From assembly GCF_000716875.1 (NCBI RefSeq), contig NZ_JNWQ01000044.1, forward strand, positions 5,287 through 69,286: a stretch of DNA of 64,000 nt. The letters run 5' to 3'. Origin of the DNA: Streptomyces novaecaesareae (GTDB lineage: Bacteria; Actinomycetota; Actinomycetes; Streptomycetales; Streptomycetaceae). The stretch's first letter is position 1, and each line of letters opens with the position of its first letter. Both the position numbers and the translations under genes were made by a program. The notes below the pieces were generated by a model that searched no databases, was not told where the DNA came from, and was given only the letters and a program-made list of their open reading frames with translations. Positions 48,551-56,830 of this stretch are shown here, one piece after another.

Positions 48551-50149
48551 ATGACGATCACCCAGGACCCATGGGAGAGCCTGCACACCAGCGCCCTGCT
48601 CGGCACCGACCGCCGCCCGCTGCGGGCCGCCGCCCTACCGTTCGCCGAGGCCGTGGACCAGGCCGACCCGGCCACCGCCCTGCTGGAGCTGGCCGCCCTC
48701 GCCACCGTCCGCCGCCGGGCCGGCGCGCTGCCCGTACCGGCGGCCGGACCGCCCGGCCCGGCCGCGCCCGAGGACGCCCGCCCGGAGCTGCCCGAGCCGG
48801 CCGCCCGCCGACTGGCCGTCCTGCTGGCCGGCCGGGCCGGCGGCAGCGGCGGCACCCTGGCCAACCTGGCCGAGCTGCTGCCGCAGTGGCTCGCCACCGC
48901 CCGCGCGCGGGGCCTGCGGCCGCCCGCCGCGCTGATACCCGGCCTGCTCGACGCGGCCCGCGCACGCAGCGAACTACGCACCGACGCCGTCGCGTTGGCC
49001 GGTCCGCTGGGCCGCTGGCTGGCCGAGCAGAACCCGGACTGGCGGTTCGTGCTGCGCACCACCACCCAGGAGGCGGCGCAGCGGCCGGACGCCCCCGTCG
49101 ACCACCACCTGTGGCACGAGGGCCTGTTCGCCGAGCGCGTCACCCACCTCACGCTGCTGCGCCGCAGCGACCCGGCCGCCGGCCTGGAGCTGCTGCGCAG
49201 CACCTGGCCCACCGAGCGCGCCGAGGACCGCCTGCTCTTCCTGGACGCCCTGCAGGACGGCCTCTCCCCCGCCGACGAGCCGTTCCTGGAGGCCGCCCTC
49301 GGCGACCGCAGCAAGAACGTCCGCGCCACCGCCGCCGAACTGCTCTCCACCCTGCCCGGCTCCGCGCTGGCCCGCCGGATGGCCGAGCGGGCCCGGGCCG
49401 CCGTCCGCCTCGCCGAGGCGGGCACGCATCTGCTGGTCACCCCGCCCGCCGAGTGCGACGCCGCCATGCAGCGCGACGGCATCGCCCCCAAGTCGCCCAC
49501 CGGGCGCGGCGAACGGGCCTGGTGGTTCGGCGAGGTGGTGGCCGCGGCACCGCTCTCGCTCTGGCCGGAGAGCACCGGCCTGCCGCCGGAGGAGCTGCTC
49601 GCCCTGCGGGTCGGCGACAGCCTCGACGAGACCAGCAGCAGCTGGGCCGACGACCTACGGGAGGCCTGGGCGCGCGCCGCCGTCCGCCAACACGACGCCG
49701 ACTGGGCCCGGGCGCTGCTCGGCCCCGCCCCCGTGCCGCCCACCCGCGGCGCCGGCCGGGCCCGCGCCCCGCGCGCCACCGGCGCCCCGGCCAAGCTGCT
49801 GGCCGTCCTCCCGCCCGGGGAGCGGGCCGCCTGGACGGCCGCCTTCATCGAGGTGCACGGGCTGGGCGAGGCGTTCCAGCTGCTCGGCGCCTGCGCCACC
49901 CCGTGGACTCCGCCGCTGTCCACCGCCGTGGTGACGGCGCTGGCCCGGGCCGCCGCCTCCGGCGCGTACCCGTGGAGCCACAGCGGGGTGCTCGGGATGA
50001 CGGAACGCGCGCTCGCCCCGGAGGCGGCCGCCGCGGTGGAGGAGCTGGCCGCCGGGGCCGCCCCGGACTCCGCCTGGGCGGAGACCTTCGGCCGGCTGGC
50101 CGGCACCCTGCGCTTCCGGGCCGCGATGCTCGCGGAGCTGGCGGGCTGA
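48551..50149 (+). CDS. DUF5691 helical-repeat protein
   Basis: A 532-residue protein of the DUF5691 family, beginning DPWESLHTSALLGTDRRPLR, a block I associate with SWIM/MoxR neighbourhoods. Much of the sequence looks like HEAT-type alpha-helical repeats, for example FLEAALGDRSKNVRATAAEL, which suggests a scaffold. No enzymatic motif is visible. Second gene of the plus arm, with no independent promoter space, so co-expressed with the SWIM protein. Confidence 0.8.
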   Translation: MTITQDPWESLHTSALLGTDRRPLRAAALPFAEAVDQADPATALLELAALATVRRRAGALPVPAAGPPGPAAPEDARPELPEPAARRLAVLLAGRAGGSGGTLANLAELLPQWLATARARGLRPPAALIPGLLDAARARSELRTDAVALAGPLGRWLAEQNPDWRFVLRTTTQEAAQRPDAPVDHHLWHEGLFAERVTHLTLLRRSDPAAGLELLRSTWPTERAEDRLLFLDALQDGLSPADEPFLEAALGDRSKNVRATAAELLSTLPGSALARRMAERARAAVRLAEAGTHLLVTPPAECDAAMQRDGIAPKSPTGRGERAWWFGEVVAAAPLSLWPESTGLPPEELLALRVGDSLDETSSSWADDLREAWARAAVRQHDADWARALLGPAPVPPTRGAGRARAPRATGAPAKLLAVLPPGERAAWTAAFIEVHGLGEAFQLLGACATPWTPPLSTAVVTALARAAASGAYPWSHSGVLGMTERALAPEAAAAVEELAAGAAPDSAWAETFGRLAGTLRFRAAMLAELAG

Positions 50150-50211
50150 CGCAGGGCTGGAACCGGGCTGGGACCGGGCGGCCGGGCCGGCGTCAAAGGA
50201 TCGGAACCGGA

Positions 50212-50258
50212 TACGGCGGAGCGGGCCGGCCCCCGGGGGACCGGCCCGCTCCGCCGTA
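50212..50258. terminator. Strong terminator between DUF5691 gene and icmB
   Basis: An 18-bp perfect stem (50212-50229 with 50241-50258) whose loop is itself a C/G palindrome. It can serve both converging genes. Confidence 0.88.
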
Positions 50259-50265
50259 CCGGAAG

Positions 50266-50670
50266 TCAGCTCGCCCGAAGGTTGGCCTCGACCCAGGCGA
50301 CCACGTCCCGGGTCGGCGTGCCCGGGGTGAAGATGTCCGCGACGCCCATCGCCTTCAGCTCGGCGATGTCCTCGTCCGGGATGATCCCCCCGCAGAAGAC
50401 CTTGATGTCCTCCGCGTCACGCTCCTTCAGCAGCTCCAGCACCCGCGCGCAGAGCGTCATGTGGGCGCCGGAGAGGATCGACAGCCCGATGCCGTCCGCG
50501 TCCTCCTGGATCGCGGTGTCGACGACCTGCTCGGGCGTCTGGTGCAGGCCGGTGTAGATGACCTCCATACCGGCGTCGCGCAGGGCACGCGCAATGACCT
50601 TGGCGCCACGGTCGTGACCGTCGAGCCCCGGCTTGGCGACCACCACACGGATCGGCCCCGACACACTCAT
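50266..50670 (-). CDS. icmB: Isobutyryl-CoA mutase small subunit, B12-binding
   Basis: A 134-residue stand-alone cobalamin-binding domain. The B12 ligand motif DxHxxG is in [20 protein letters not shown]; SxL as GLSILSGAH and the GG motif in [12 protein letters not shown] complete the binding fold. The sequence is very close to the IcmB type of streptomycetes, in which it pairs with a large TIM-barrel subunit. No large chain is adjacent; the stand-alone mutase chain at 6215-7822 is the only candidate here. The ATG has AGGAGG upstream. Confidence 0.92.
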   Translation of the reverse strand: MSVSGPIRVVVAKPGLDGHDRGAKVIARALRDAGMEVIYTGLHQTPEQVVDTAIQEDADGIGLSILSGAHMTLCARVLELLKERDAEDIKVFCGGIIPDEDIAELKAMGVADIFTPGTPTRDVVAWVEANLRAS

Positions 50671-51007
50671 CACTGCCTCCTGGACGTCGTCGTCCACCAC
50701 CCGGCCAGGCCTTGTGGGCCACGGGCGCGGTTAACGGTCAATAACCAACCTGAGGGGAGGTTAGCGCCACCCGGCCCGCTTGACCGTTCCGCCTCCCAAG
50801 AGGAGGGCAAAGTCACAGCTCCAGGCCTTGCTACCAGCGGGTACACCCGTCCGTTCCGCGACCTCCGCACAGACCGCCCGGCCGACCCCTTGACAACCGG
50901 CGGTTTTTCCGGGGCGTCGGCCGTGCGGCTACAGTCACGGCTGTTCTCCCCTCGCCTTTCCCCTCGCCCGACGACGCGCCCGAGGCCCACCGAGGAGGCA
51001 GCCCCCG
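50671..51007. other. Divergent intergenic region between icmB and the M23 gene
   Basis: About 337 bp holding promoters in both directions. Two tandem inverted repeats lie 60-90 bp from icmB (separate entry). A TTGACA at 50890-50895 faces the M23 gene but no -10 is found at 17-18 bp; a TACAGT at 50930 might serve another sigma factor. No gene is supported. Confidence 0.5.
50729..50762. promoter_or_regulatory. Two adjacent inverted repeats upstream of icmB
   Basis: GGTTA/TAACC (50729-50733, 50742-50746) is directly followed by AACCT/AGGTT (50747-50751, 50758-50762). Relatively AT-rich. Possible regulator site for icmB. Confidence 0.35.
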
Positions 51008-51811
51008 ATGGCTCCCGAAGCAGCCGCCCGCCCGACCCGTGCGGAGCTGCGCCTCGCCGCCCGTGAGCAGTCCCGCGCCCAGCGCCGCGGCGCCGCCAAG
51101 GCGGCCACCCGGACGGCGCTGCTGCGGATCGCACTGCCGTCGGTGGCCGCGCTCGGGGTCGCCGCGGCGGCGGCGATCACGGTGCAGGGGGAGGCCGACC
51201 AGCAGCGGGCCGAGGCCGCCGGACGGGTGCCGCCGCAGTCCGCCGGCGCCCCGGACGGCACGACCGCCAGGACGGCGGCCCAGCAGGTGGCCGCGGCCGG
51301 CGGCCAGGCCCAGGCCTCGCGCGGGGACGCCCGCCAGCCGCTGGCCGGCGCCCAGCCCACCGACGCCCCGACCGCGCAGCCCACCGCCGAGCCGACACCC
51401 GAACCGGTGAAGCCCAAGGTGGTCATGCCGGTCGCGCAGCACGGCCTCGGCGAGCTGTTCGGCGAGGCCGGCACCCACTGGGCCAACCGCCACACCGGCA
51501 TCGACTTCCCGGTGGACGGCGGCACCCAGGTCATGGCCGTCACCGACGGCACGATCCGCACCCAGTGGAACCCGTTCTACGGCTACATGTCGATACTCAA
51601 GATGCCCGACGGCACCGAGGCCTGGTACTGCCACCTGCGGGCGTACAAGGTCCGCAAGGGGCCGGTGAAGCAGGGCGACGTGATCGCCTTCGTCGGCAGC
51701 AGCGGCAACAGCACCGGGCCGCACCTGCACTTCGAGATCCGGCCCGCCAACGGCAGCGGGCCGGTCGACCCGCTGCCGTGGTTCCTGGCCAACGGCCTGG
51801 ACCCCCGCTAG
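51008..51811 (+). CDS. M23-family metalloendopeptidase with membrane anchor
   Basis: Peptidoglycan endopeptidase, 267 residues. A basic cytoplasmic N-terminus (ELRLAAREQSRAQRRGAA) precedes one helix (LPSVAALGVAAAAAITV) and a Pro/Ala/Gln-rich linker. The LytM domain has zinc ligands in HTGIDFPVDGG (about 161) and GPHLHFEIRP (about 238), with the catalytic His in WYCHLRAYKV. All residues needed for activity are present, so an active lysostaphin-type hydrolase is likely. AGGAGG lies upstream of the ATG. Confidence 0.9.
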   Translation: MAPEAAARPTRAELRLAAREQSRAQRRGAAKAATRTALLRIALPSVAALGVAAAAAITVQGEADQQRAEAAGRVPPQSAGAPDGTTARTAAQQVAAAGGQAQASRGDARQPLAGAQPTDAPTAQPTAEPTPEPVKPKVVMPVAQHGLGELFGEAGTHWANRHTGIDFPVDGGTQVMAVTDGTIRTQWNPFYGYMSILKMPDGTEAWYCHLRAYKVRKGPVKQGDVIAFVGSSGNSTGPHLHFEIRPANGSGPVDPLPWFLANGLDPR

Positions 51812-51829
51812 AGCCGCAGCTCCGCAGAG

Positions 51830-54454
51830 CTACAGCTTCTCGACGGGCGCGTAGCGCAGCAGCAGCTGCTTGCGCCCGTCCGCGCCGAAGTCGACGGTGG
51901 CCTGCGCCCGGTCGCCCACGCCCGTCACGGCCACCACCGTGCCCAGCCCGAAGCTGTCGTGGGTGACGCGGTCGCCGACCGCGAGCGAGACGGCCTCGCG
52001 CTCCACGACCCTGCCGCCGCGCCGCGCGGACTGCCCCCAGCCCGCCTTCGGGGAGGCCCCGGCGGACGAGGAAGACCGCGAACTGCCGCCCCCGGACGAG
52101 GACTTGCCCCACGAGGAGCCCGAGGAGAAGCCGCGCTGGACGGGCGCCTGCGCCGCCCCCGTACGCTTCCACTCCACCAGCGCCTCCGGGATCTCCTCCA
52201 GGAACCGCGAGGCCGGGTTGTACGCCGGCTGCCCCCAGGCGCTGCGCAGCACCGAGCGGGTCAGGTACAGCCGCTCGCGCGCCCGGGTGAGCCCGACGTA
52301 CGCCAGCCGGCGCTCCTCCTCCAGCTCCTTGACCTGGTTGAGCGCCCGCATGTGCGGGAAGATCCCGTCCTCCATGCCGGTCAGGAAGACGACGGGGAAC
52401 TCCAGGCCCTTGGCGGTGTGCAGGGTCATCATCGTGATGACGCCCTGCCCCTCCTCGTCCTCGTCCGGGATCTGATCGGAGTCGGCGACGAGGGCGACCC
52501 GCTCCAGGAAGTCAGCCAGCGAGCCGACCGGCGGGGTGCCCTCCTCCCCGGCGTCCGGCCGCTCGCCCGGGTCCTGCTCGTAGTCGAGGGCGACGGAGGC
52601 GAGCTCCTGCAGGTTCTCCACCCGGGTCTCGTCCTGCGGGTCGGTGGAGGCCTGGAGCTCGGCCAGGTAGCCGGTCTCCTCCAGGACGGCCTCCAGCACC
52701 GCCGCCGGGCCCGCGCCCGACTCGACCACCTGGCGCAGCCCGGCCATCAGGGTGTTGAACTTCTTCACCGCGTTGGCCGAGCGCGCGGCCATCCCGTAGG
52801 CCTCGTCCACCCGCTGCAGCGCCTGGGCGAAGGAGATCCGCTCGCGCGCGGCCAGCGCGTCGACCATCGCCTCGGCCCGTTCGCCGATGCCGCGCTTGGG
52901 CACGTTGAGGATCCGGCGCAGCGGCACGGTGTCCTCCGGGTTGGAGAGCACCCGCAGGTAGGCCAGGACGTCCCGGACCTCCTTGCGCTCGTAGAAGCGC
53001 ACCCCGCCGACCACCTTGTACGGCAGGCCGACCCGGATGAACACCTCCTCGAACACGCGGGACTGGGCGTTCGTCCGGTAGAAGATCGCAACGTCGCCGG
53101 GCTTGGCCTCGCCCTTGTCGGTGAGCCGGTCGATCTCGTCGGCGATGAACTGCGCCTCGCCGTGCTCGTCGTCCGCGACGTAGCCGATCACCTTCTCGCC
53201 GTGGTCGCCCGCCGTCCAGAGCTTCTTCTCGCGGCGGTTGGCGTTGCGCTCGATGACGGCGTTGGCGGCGCTGAGGATGGTCTGGGTGGAGCGGTAGTTC
53301 TGCTCCAGCAGGATCGTGGTCGCGTTCGGGTAGTCCTCCTCGAACTGGAGGATGTTGCGGATCGTCGCGCCGCGGAAGGCGTAGATCGACTGGTCCGCGT
53401 CACCGACCACGCACAGCTCGGCCGGCGGCACCTCGGCGAGGTGCGCGGCGGCCGGGTTCACGAAGTCCCCGTCCGCGGTGCGCTTGGGCGCGGCGGCGAC
53501 GGATCCCCCGCTGAGCTCGCGGACCAGCATGTACTGGGCGTGGTTGGTGTCCTGGTACTCGTCGACCAGGATGTGCCGGAACCGGCGCCGGTAGTGCTCG
53601 GCGACGTCGGGGAAGGCCTGCAGCAGGTTCACCGTCGTCATGATGATGTCGTCGAAGTCCAGCGCGTTGGCCTCGCGCAGCCGCCGCTGGTACAGCGCGT
53701 ACGCCTCGGCGAGCTTCTTCTCCATCGGGTTGGCGGCCTGGTCGGCGAAGGTCTCCTCGTCGATCAGCTCGTTCTTGAGGTTGCTGATCTTCGCGGTGAA
53801 GGACTTCGGCGGGAACTGCTTCGGGTCCAGGTCGAGGTCCCGGCAGACCAGCGACATCAGCCGCTGCGAGTCGGCCGAGTCGTAGATCGAGAAGCTGGAG
53901 GTGAAGCCCAGCTGCTTGGACTCGCGGCGCAGGATCCGCACGCAGGCGCTGTGGAAGGTGGACACCCACATCGCCCGGGCGCGCGGGCCGACCAGCGCCT
54001 CGACGCGCTCGCGCATCTCGCCGGCGGCCTTGTTGGTGAAGGTGATCGCGAGGATCTCGCCCGGCTGCACCCCGCGGGCGCCCAGCAGGTACGCGATCCG
54101 GTGGGTCAGCACCCGGGTCTTGCCCGAGCCCGCACCGGCCACGATCAGCAGCGGGGAGCCCGCGTGCAGGACCGCCTCGCGCTGCGGGTCGTTCATCCCC
54201 TCCAGCAGCTGCGCCGGGTCGATCACCGTCCGGGCGGCGCCGTTGCGGTACCAGGCGTCCCGCTCGGCCTCGACGGCGTGGTCGGTCTGGAAGAGCCCCT
54301 CCGGGATGGCCTCCTCGTAGGCGTCGTACGGGACGTCGTCCTCGTACGGCGGGGGCTCCTCGTCGACGGCGTCGATCGGTGCGGCGGGCTGCTTCGACCC
54401 GGCGGCGGGTGCCTCGAAACCGGGGAGCGGGAGGTCGTCAAAGAGGCTACTCAT
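51830..54454 (-). CDS. pcrA: ATP-dependent DNA helicase PcrA/UvrD
   Basis: Superfamily 1A 3'-5' helicase for nucleotide excision repair and conflict resolution, 874 residues. An acidic N-terminal extension of about 85 residues precedes motif Q (LEGMNDPQREAVLHAGSPLL), motif I AGAGSGKT, motif II VDEYQDTN, motif III GDADQSIYAFRGA, motif IV NYRSTQTIL, motif V TLHTAKGLEFPVVFL and motif VI VGLTRARERLYL. The Ser-rich linker (SSGGGSSRSSSSAGASPKAG) and the Tudor-like C-terminus (VGDRVTHDSFGLGTVVAVTG) are as expected for PcrA. Confidence 0.95.
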   Translation of the reverse strand: MSSLFDDLPLPGFEAPAAGSKQPAAPIDAVDEEPPPYEDDVPYDAYEEAIPEGLFQTDHAVEAERDAWYRNGAARTVIDPAQLLEGMNDPQREAVLHAGSPLLIVAGAGSGKTRVLTHRIAYLLGARGVQPGEILAITFTNKAAGEMRERVEALVGPRARAMWVSTFHSACVRILRRESKQLGFTSSFSIYDSADSQRLMSLVCRDLDLDPKQFPPKSFTAKISNLKNELIDEETFADQAANPMEKKLAEAYALYQRRLREANALDFDDIIMTTVNLLQAFPDVAEHYRRRFRHILVDEYQDTNHAQYMLVRELSGGSVAAAPKRTADGDFVNPAAAHLAEVPPAELCVVGDADQSIYAFRGATIRNILQFEEDYPNATTILLEQNYRSTQTILSAANAVIERNANRREKKLWTAGDHGEKVIGYVADDEHGEAQFIADEIDRLTDKGEAKPGDVAIFYRTNAQSRVFEEVFIRVGLPYKVVGGVRFYERKEVRDVLAYLRVLSNPEDTVPLRRILNVPKRGIGERAEAMVDALAARERISFAQALQRVDEAYGMAARSANAVKKFNTLMAGLRQVVESGAGPAAVLEAVLEETGYLAELQASTDPQDETRVENLQELASVALDYEQDPGERPDAGEEGTPPVGSLADFLERVALVADSDQIPDEDEEGQGVITMMTLHTAKGLEFPVVFLTGMEDGIFPHMRALNQVKELEEERRLAYVGLTRARERLYLTRSVLRSAWGQPAYNPASRFLEEIPEALVEWKRTGAAQAPVQRGFSSGSSWGKSSSGGGSSRSSSSAGASPKAGWGQSARRGGRVVEREAVSLAVGDRVTHDSFGLGTVVAVTGVGDRAQATVDFGADGRKQLLLRYAPVEKL

Positions 54455-54484
54455 GGCAATGACGAGTCTATGGCCACCCACCGA

Positions 54485-54525
54485 CAAGCCCGCCCGGCCC
54501 GGGGAAACCGGACCGGGCGGGCTTG
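54485..54525 (-). terminator. Terminator after the response regulator gene
   Basis: A perfect 13-bp stem (54485-54497 with 54513-54525) lies just beyond the response regulator stop and before pcrA on the same strand. Confidence 0.82.
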
Positions 54526-54541
54526 ACGCCGGGCGCGGGGC

Positions 54542-55243
54542 TCAGACCAGGCGGCGGGCGGTGGCCCAGCGGGTGAGCTCGTGCCGGTTGCTCAGCTGGA
54601 GCTTGCGCAGGACGGCGGAGACGTGGCTCTCGACGGTCTTCACCGAGATGAAGAGCTGCTTGGCGATCTCCTTGTAGGCGTAGCCCCGGGCGATCAGGCG
54701 CAGCACCTCGCGCTCGCGCTGGGTGAGGCGGTCCAGGTCCTCGTCGACCGGCGGGGTGTCGGTGGCGGCGAAGGCGTCCAGGACGAAGCCGGCCAGCCGG
54801 GGCGAGAAGACCGCGTCGCCGTCGGCGATGCGGAAGATCGCGTTCACCAGGTCGGTGCCGGTGATGGTCTTGGTGACGTAGCCGCGGGCGCCGCCGCGGA
54901 TGACGCCGATGACGTCCTCGGCGGCGTCCGACACCGACAGCGCCAGGAACTTGACCCCTCCCTGCTCCCCCATCAGCCCGGCCGAGCGGCGCAGCACCTC
55001 GACGCCGCCGCCGCCGGGCAGGTGGACGTCGAGCAGCACCACGTCCGGCCTGGTCTCGGCGACGACGCGGACCGCCGAGTCCACGTCGTCGGCCTCGCCG
55101 ACCACGTCGATGCCGGTCACCTCGGTGCGGCCGATCTCGGCCCGGACCCCCGTCCGGAACATCCGGTGGTCATCCACCAGCACGACCCTCGCAGTGCGCC
55201 CCGAGCCTTCGGCCGGGGCCCCCATCGGCGCTGCCTCAGTCAT
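54542..55243 (-). CDS. LuxR-family response regulator (LiaR-like)
   Basis: A 233-residue NarL-type regulator. The receiver has the acidic pair in VVLVDDHRMFRTG, the phosphoacceptor Asp72 in VVLLDVHLPGGGG, and the switch Lys in GYVTKTITG. The output is a GerE HTH (LTQREREVLRLIARGYAYKE, then VKTVESHVSAVLRKLQL). Its start overlaps the kinase stop by 8 bp (55236-55243), so the two are made together. It probably binds the TCAGGG repeats in the divergent promoter at 56733-56772 (inference). Confidence 0.93.
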   Translation of the reverse strand: MTEAAPMGAPAEGSGRTARVVLVDDHRMFRTGVRAEIGRTEVTGIDVVGEADDVDSAVRVVAETRPDVVLLDVHLPGGGGVEVLRRSAGLMGEQGGVKFLALSVSDAAEDVIGVIRGGARGYVTKTITGTDLVNAIFRIADGDAVFSPRLAGFVLDAFAATDTPPVDEDLDRLTQREREVLRLIARGYAYKEIAKQLFISVKTVESHVSAVLRKLQLSNRHELTRWATARRLV

Positions 55244-56696
55244 CAGTTCTCTCCATCTCCAGCTCGACCTCGGTACCGCCGCCCGCCGCCGGCCGCACCC
55301 GAGCGGTGCCGCCGTTGCGCTTCATCCGGCCGATGATCGACTCCCGTACGCCCATCCGGTCCTCCGGCACCGTGTCGGGGTCGAAGCCGGGCCCGTGGTC
55401 GCGGACGAACACCGACACCGTCCTCCCCTCCACCTCGGCGTAGACCTGGACCGGTCCCCCGCCACCGTACTTGGCCGCGTTGACGGTCGCCTCCCTCGCG
55501 GCCTGCATCTGTGCCGCGATCCTCTCGTCCATCGGGCAGTCGCCGACGATCACCAGTTCGACCTGGACGCCGTGCCGGTCCTCCACCTCGGCGACGGCGG
55601 CGCGCAGGGTCTCCGCCATGGTGTCCGGCGCGGCCTCGGCGGCGGCCTCCGGGCGGTACAGCCAGAGCCGCAGCTCGCGCTCCTGCGAGCGGGCCAGCCG
55701 CAGCACCTCCTTGGGGTCCTCGGCCCGGCGCTGGATCAGGGTCAGGGTGTGCAGCACGGAGTCGTGGATGTGCGCGGCGATCTCGGCCCGCTCCTGGGCG
55801 CGGATGCGCGCGGTGCGCTCGGCGCCGAGGTCCTGCCACAGCCGCAGGCCGTACGGGCCGAGCAGCACCAGCACCCCGGCGAGCACCGCGAGCGAGGCCT
55901 CGATGACCGAGCCGATCGTGGAGCCGCTGCCCTGCATGGCGAGCAGCGCGATGGTGCCGGCCACCGCGAGCAGCACACCGGCGCCGACCCGGGTGTACGC
56001 GCCGCGCCGCTTCTCGCCCTCCTCGATGCCGAACCAGCGCTGCCAGCGCGAGTCGTCGGCCTGCCGCCAGACCAGCGCGACGCCGACGCCGATCGCCAGC
56101 AGCGGCCAGGTGTACGGCTTGGCGGTCTGCCAGCCGAGCACGTTGAGCAGGGCGATCAGGCCGATCACGACCATGACCAGGGCGGCGAGCTGGCCGAGGC
56201 CGCCCTGCCCGCCCTTGGCCGCCGGCGCCGCCTCCGCCCCCTCGGCGGGCGCCGCCGTCGGCTCGCCCTGCAGCGTGTGCTGGAGCAGCCGGCGCAGCCG
56301 GCCGAGCCAGCCGCCGGCGGGGGCCTTGCTCAGCAGGCCGCCCTGCAGCCCGGGCGCGGCCGGGACGAACACGCCGTTGAGGTACATCCACTGGGCGCCG
56401 CCGCGCGCCGAGGGCTCGCCGATGCCGATCGGCACCACGAACCAGAACGCGGCGTACAGCAGCGCGCCGATCCCCTGCGCGAAGAACAGCAGGACGAAGG
56501 CGAACCGCACCCACCGCACCGGCAGCCCGAGGTGCACCGCCAGGCCGTGCGCGACGCCGCCGAGCATCCGCCCCTGCGGGCTGCGGTAGAGCCGGCGGTA
56601 CGGCGGCCTGCCGCTGTCGGGCGCACCGGGGTCGGCGCCGGCCGACTGCGCGGCGTCGGGGGCGATGGTTCGGGGATCGGTACCGGGGGCTGCCAC
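55236..56696 (-). CDS. Sensor histidine kinase with N-terminal PspC domain (LiaS-like)
   Basis: A 486-residue membrane kinase. Residues 35-95 are a PspC domain (LYRSPQGRMLGGVAHGLAVH, then VRFAFVLLFFAQGIGALLYA). Further helices (LAALVMVVIGLIALLNVLGW and GAGVLLAVAGTIALLAMQ) precede a HisKA_3 dimerisation helix with His near 309 (ERAEIAAHIHDSVLHTLTLI) and an HATPase_c domain (AAREATVNAAKYGG, VFVRDHGPGFDPD, MGVRESIIGRM). It senses envelope stress by analogy with LiaS/PspC proteins. Divergent from the PspC/LiaF-like gene at 56831. Confidence 0.92.
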   Translation of the reverse strand: MAAPGTDPRTIAPDAAQSAGADPGAPDSGRPPYRRLYRSPQGRMLGGVAHGLAVHLGLPVRWVRFAFVLLFFAQGIGALLYAAFWFVVPIGIGEPSARGGAQWMYLNGVFVPAAPGLQGGLLSKAPAGGWLGRLRRLLQHTLQGEPTAAPAEGAEAAPAAKGGQGGLGQLAALVMVVIGLIALLNVLGWQTAKPYTWPLLAIGVGVALVWRQADDSRWQRWFGIEEGEKRRGAYTRVGAGVLLAVAGTIALLAMQGSGSTIGSVIEASLAVLAGVLVLLGPYGLRLWQDLGAERTARIRAQERAEIAAHIHDSVLHTLTLIQRRAEDPKEVLRLARSQERELRLWLYRPEAAAEAAPDTMAETLRAAVAEVEDRHGVQVELVIVGDCPMDERIAAQMQAAREATVNAAKYGGGGPVQVYAEVEGRTVSVFVRDHGPGFDPDTVPEDRMGVRESIIGRMKRNGGTARVRPAAGGGTEVELEMERTDD

Positions 56697-56732
56697 GCCA
56701 CCGATGGTTCCACGCGCGCGCCCGCGGGCGCA

Positions 56733-56772
56733 TCAGGGTGTGTCCCTAGCCCGTCTCAGGGACAAGTCAGGG
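56733..56772. promoter_or_regulatory. Three phased TCAGGG repeats between kinase and PspC genes
   Basis: TCAGGG occurs at 56733, 56756 and 56767, spaced 23 and 11 bp, about two and one helical turns. The second also forms a GTCCCT/AGGGAC dyad (56742-56747, 56758-56763). This looks like an array bound by the response regulator in the 134-bp divergent promoter. Confidence 0.5.
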
Positions 56773-56830
56773 TACGGGCAGGGGTGCTCCCGGTTGGGCC
56801 GGACCGGCCCCTGCCGGAAGGATGGTGCCC

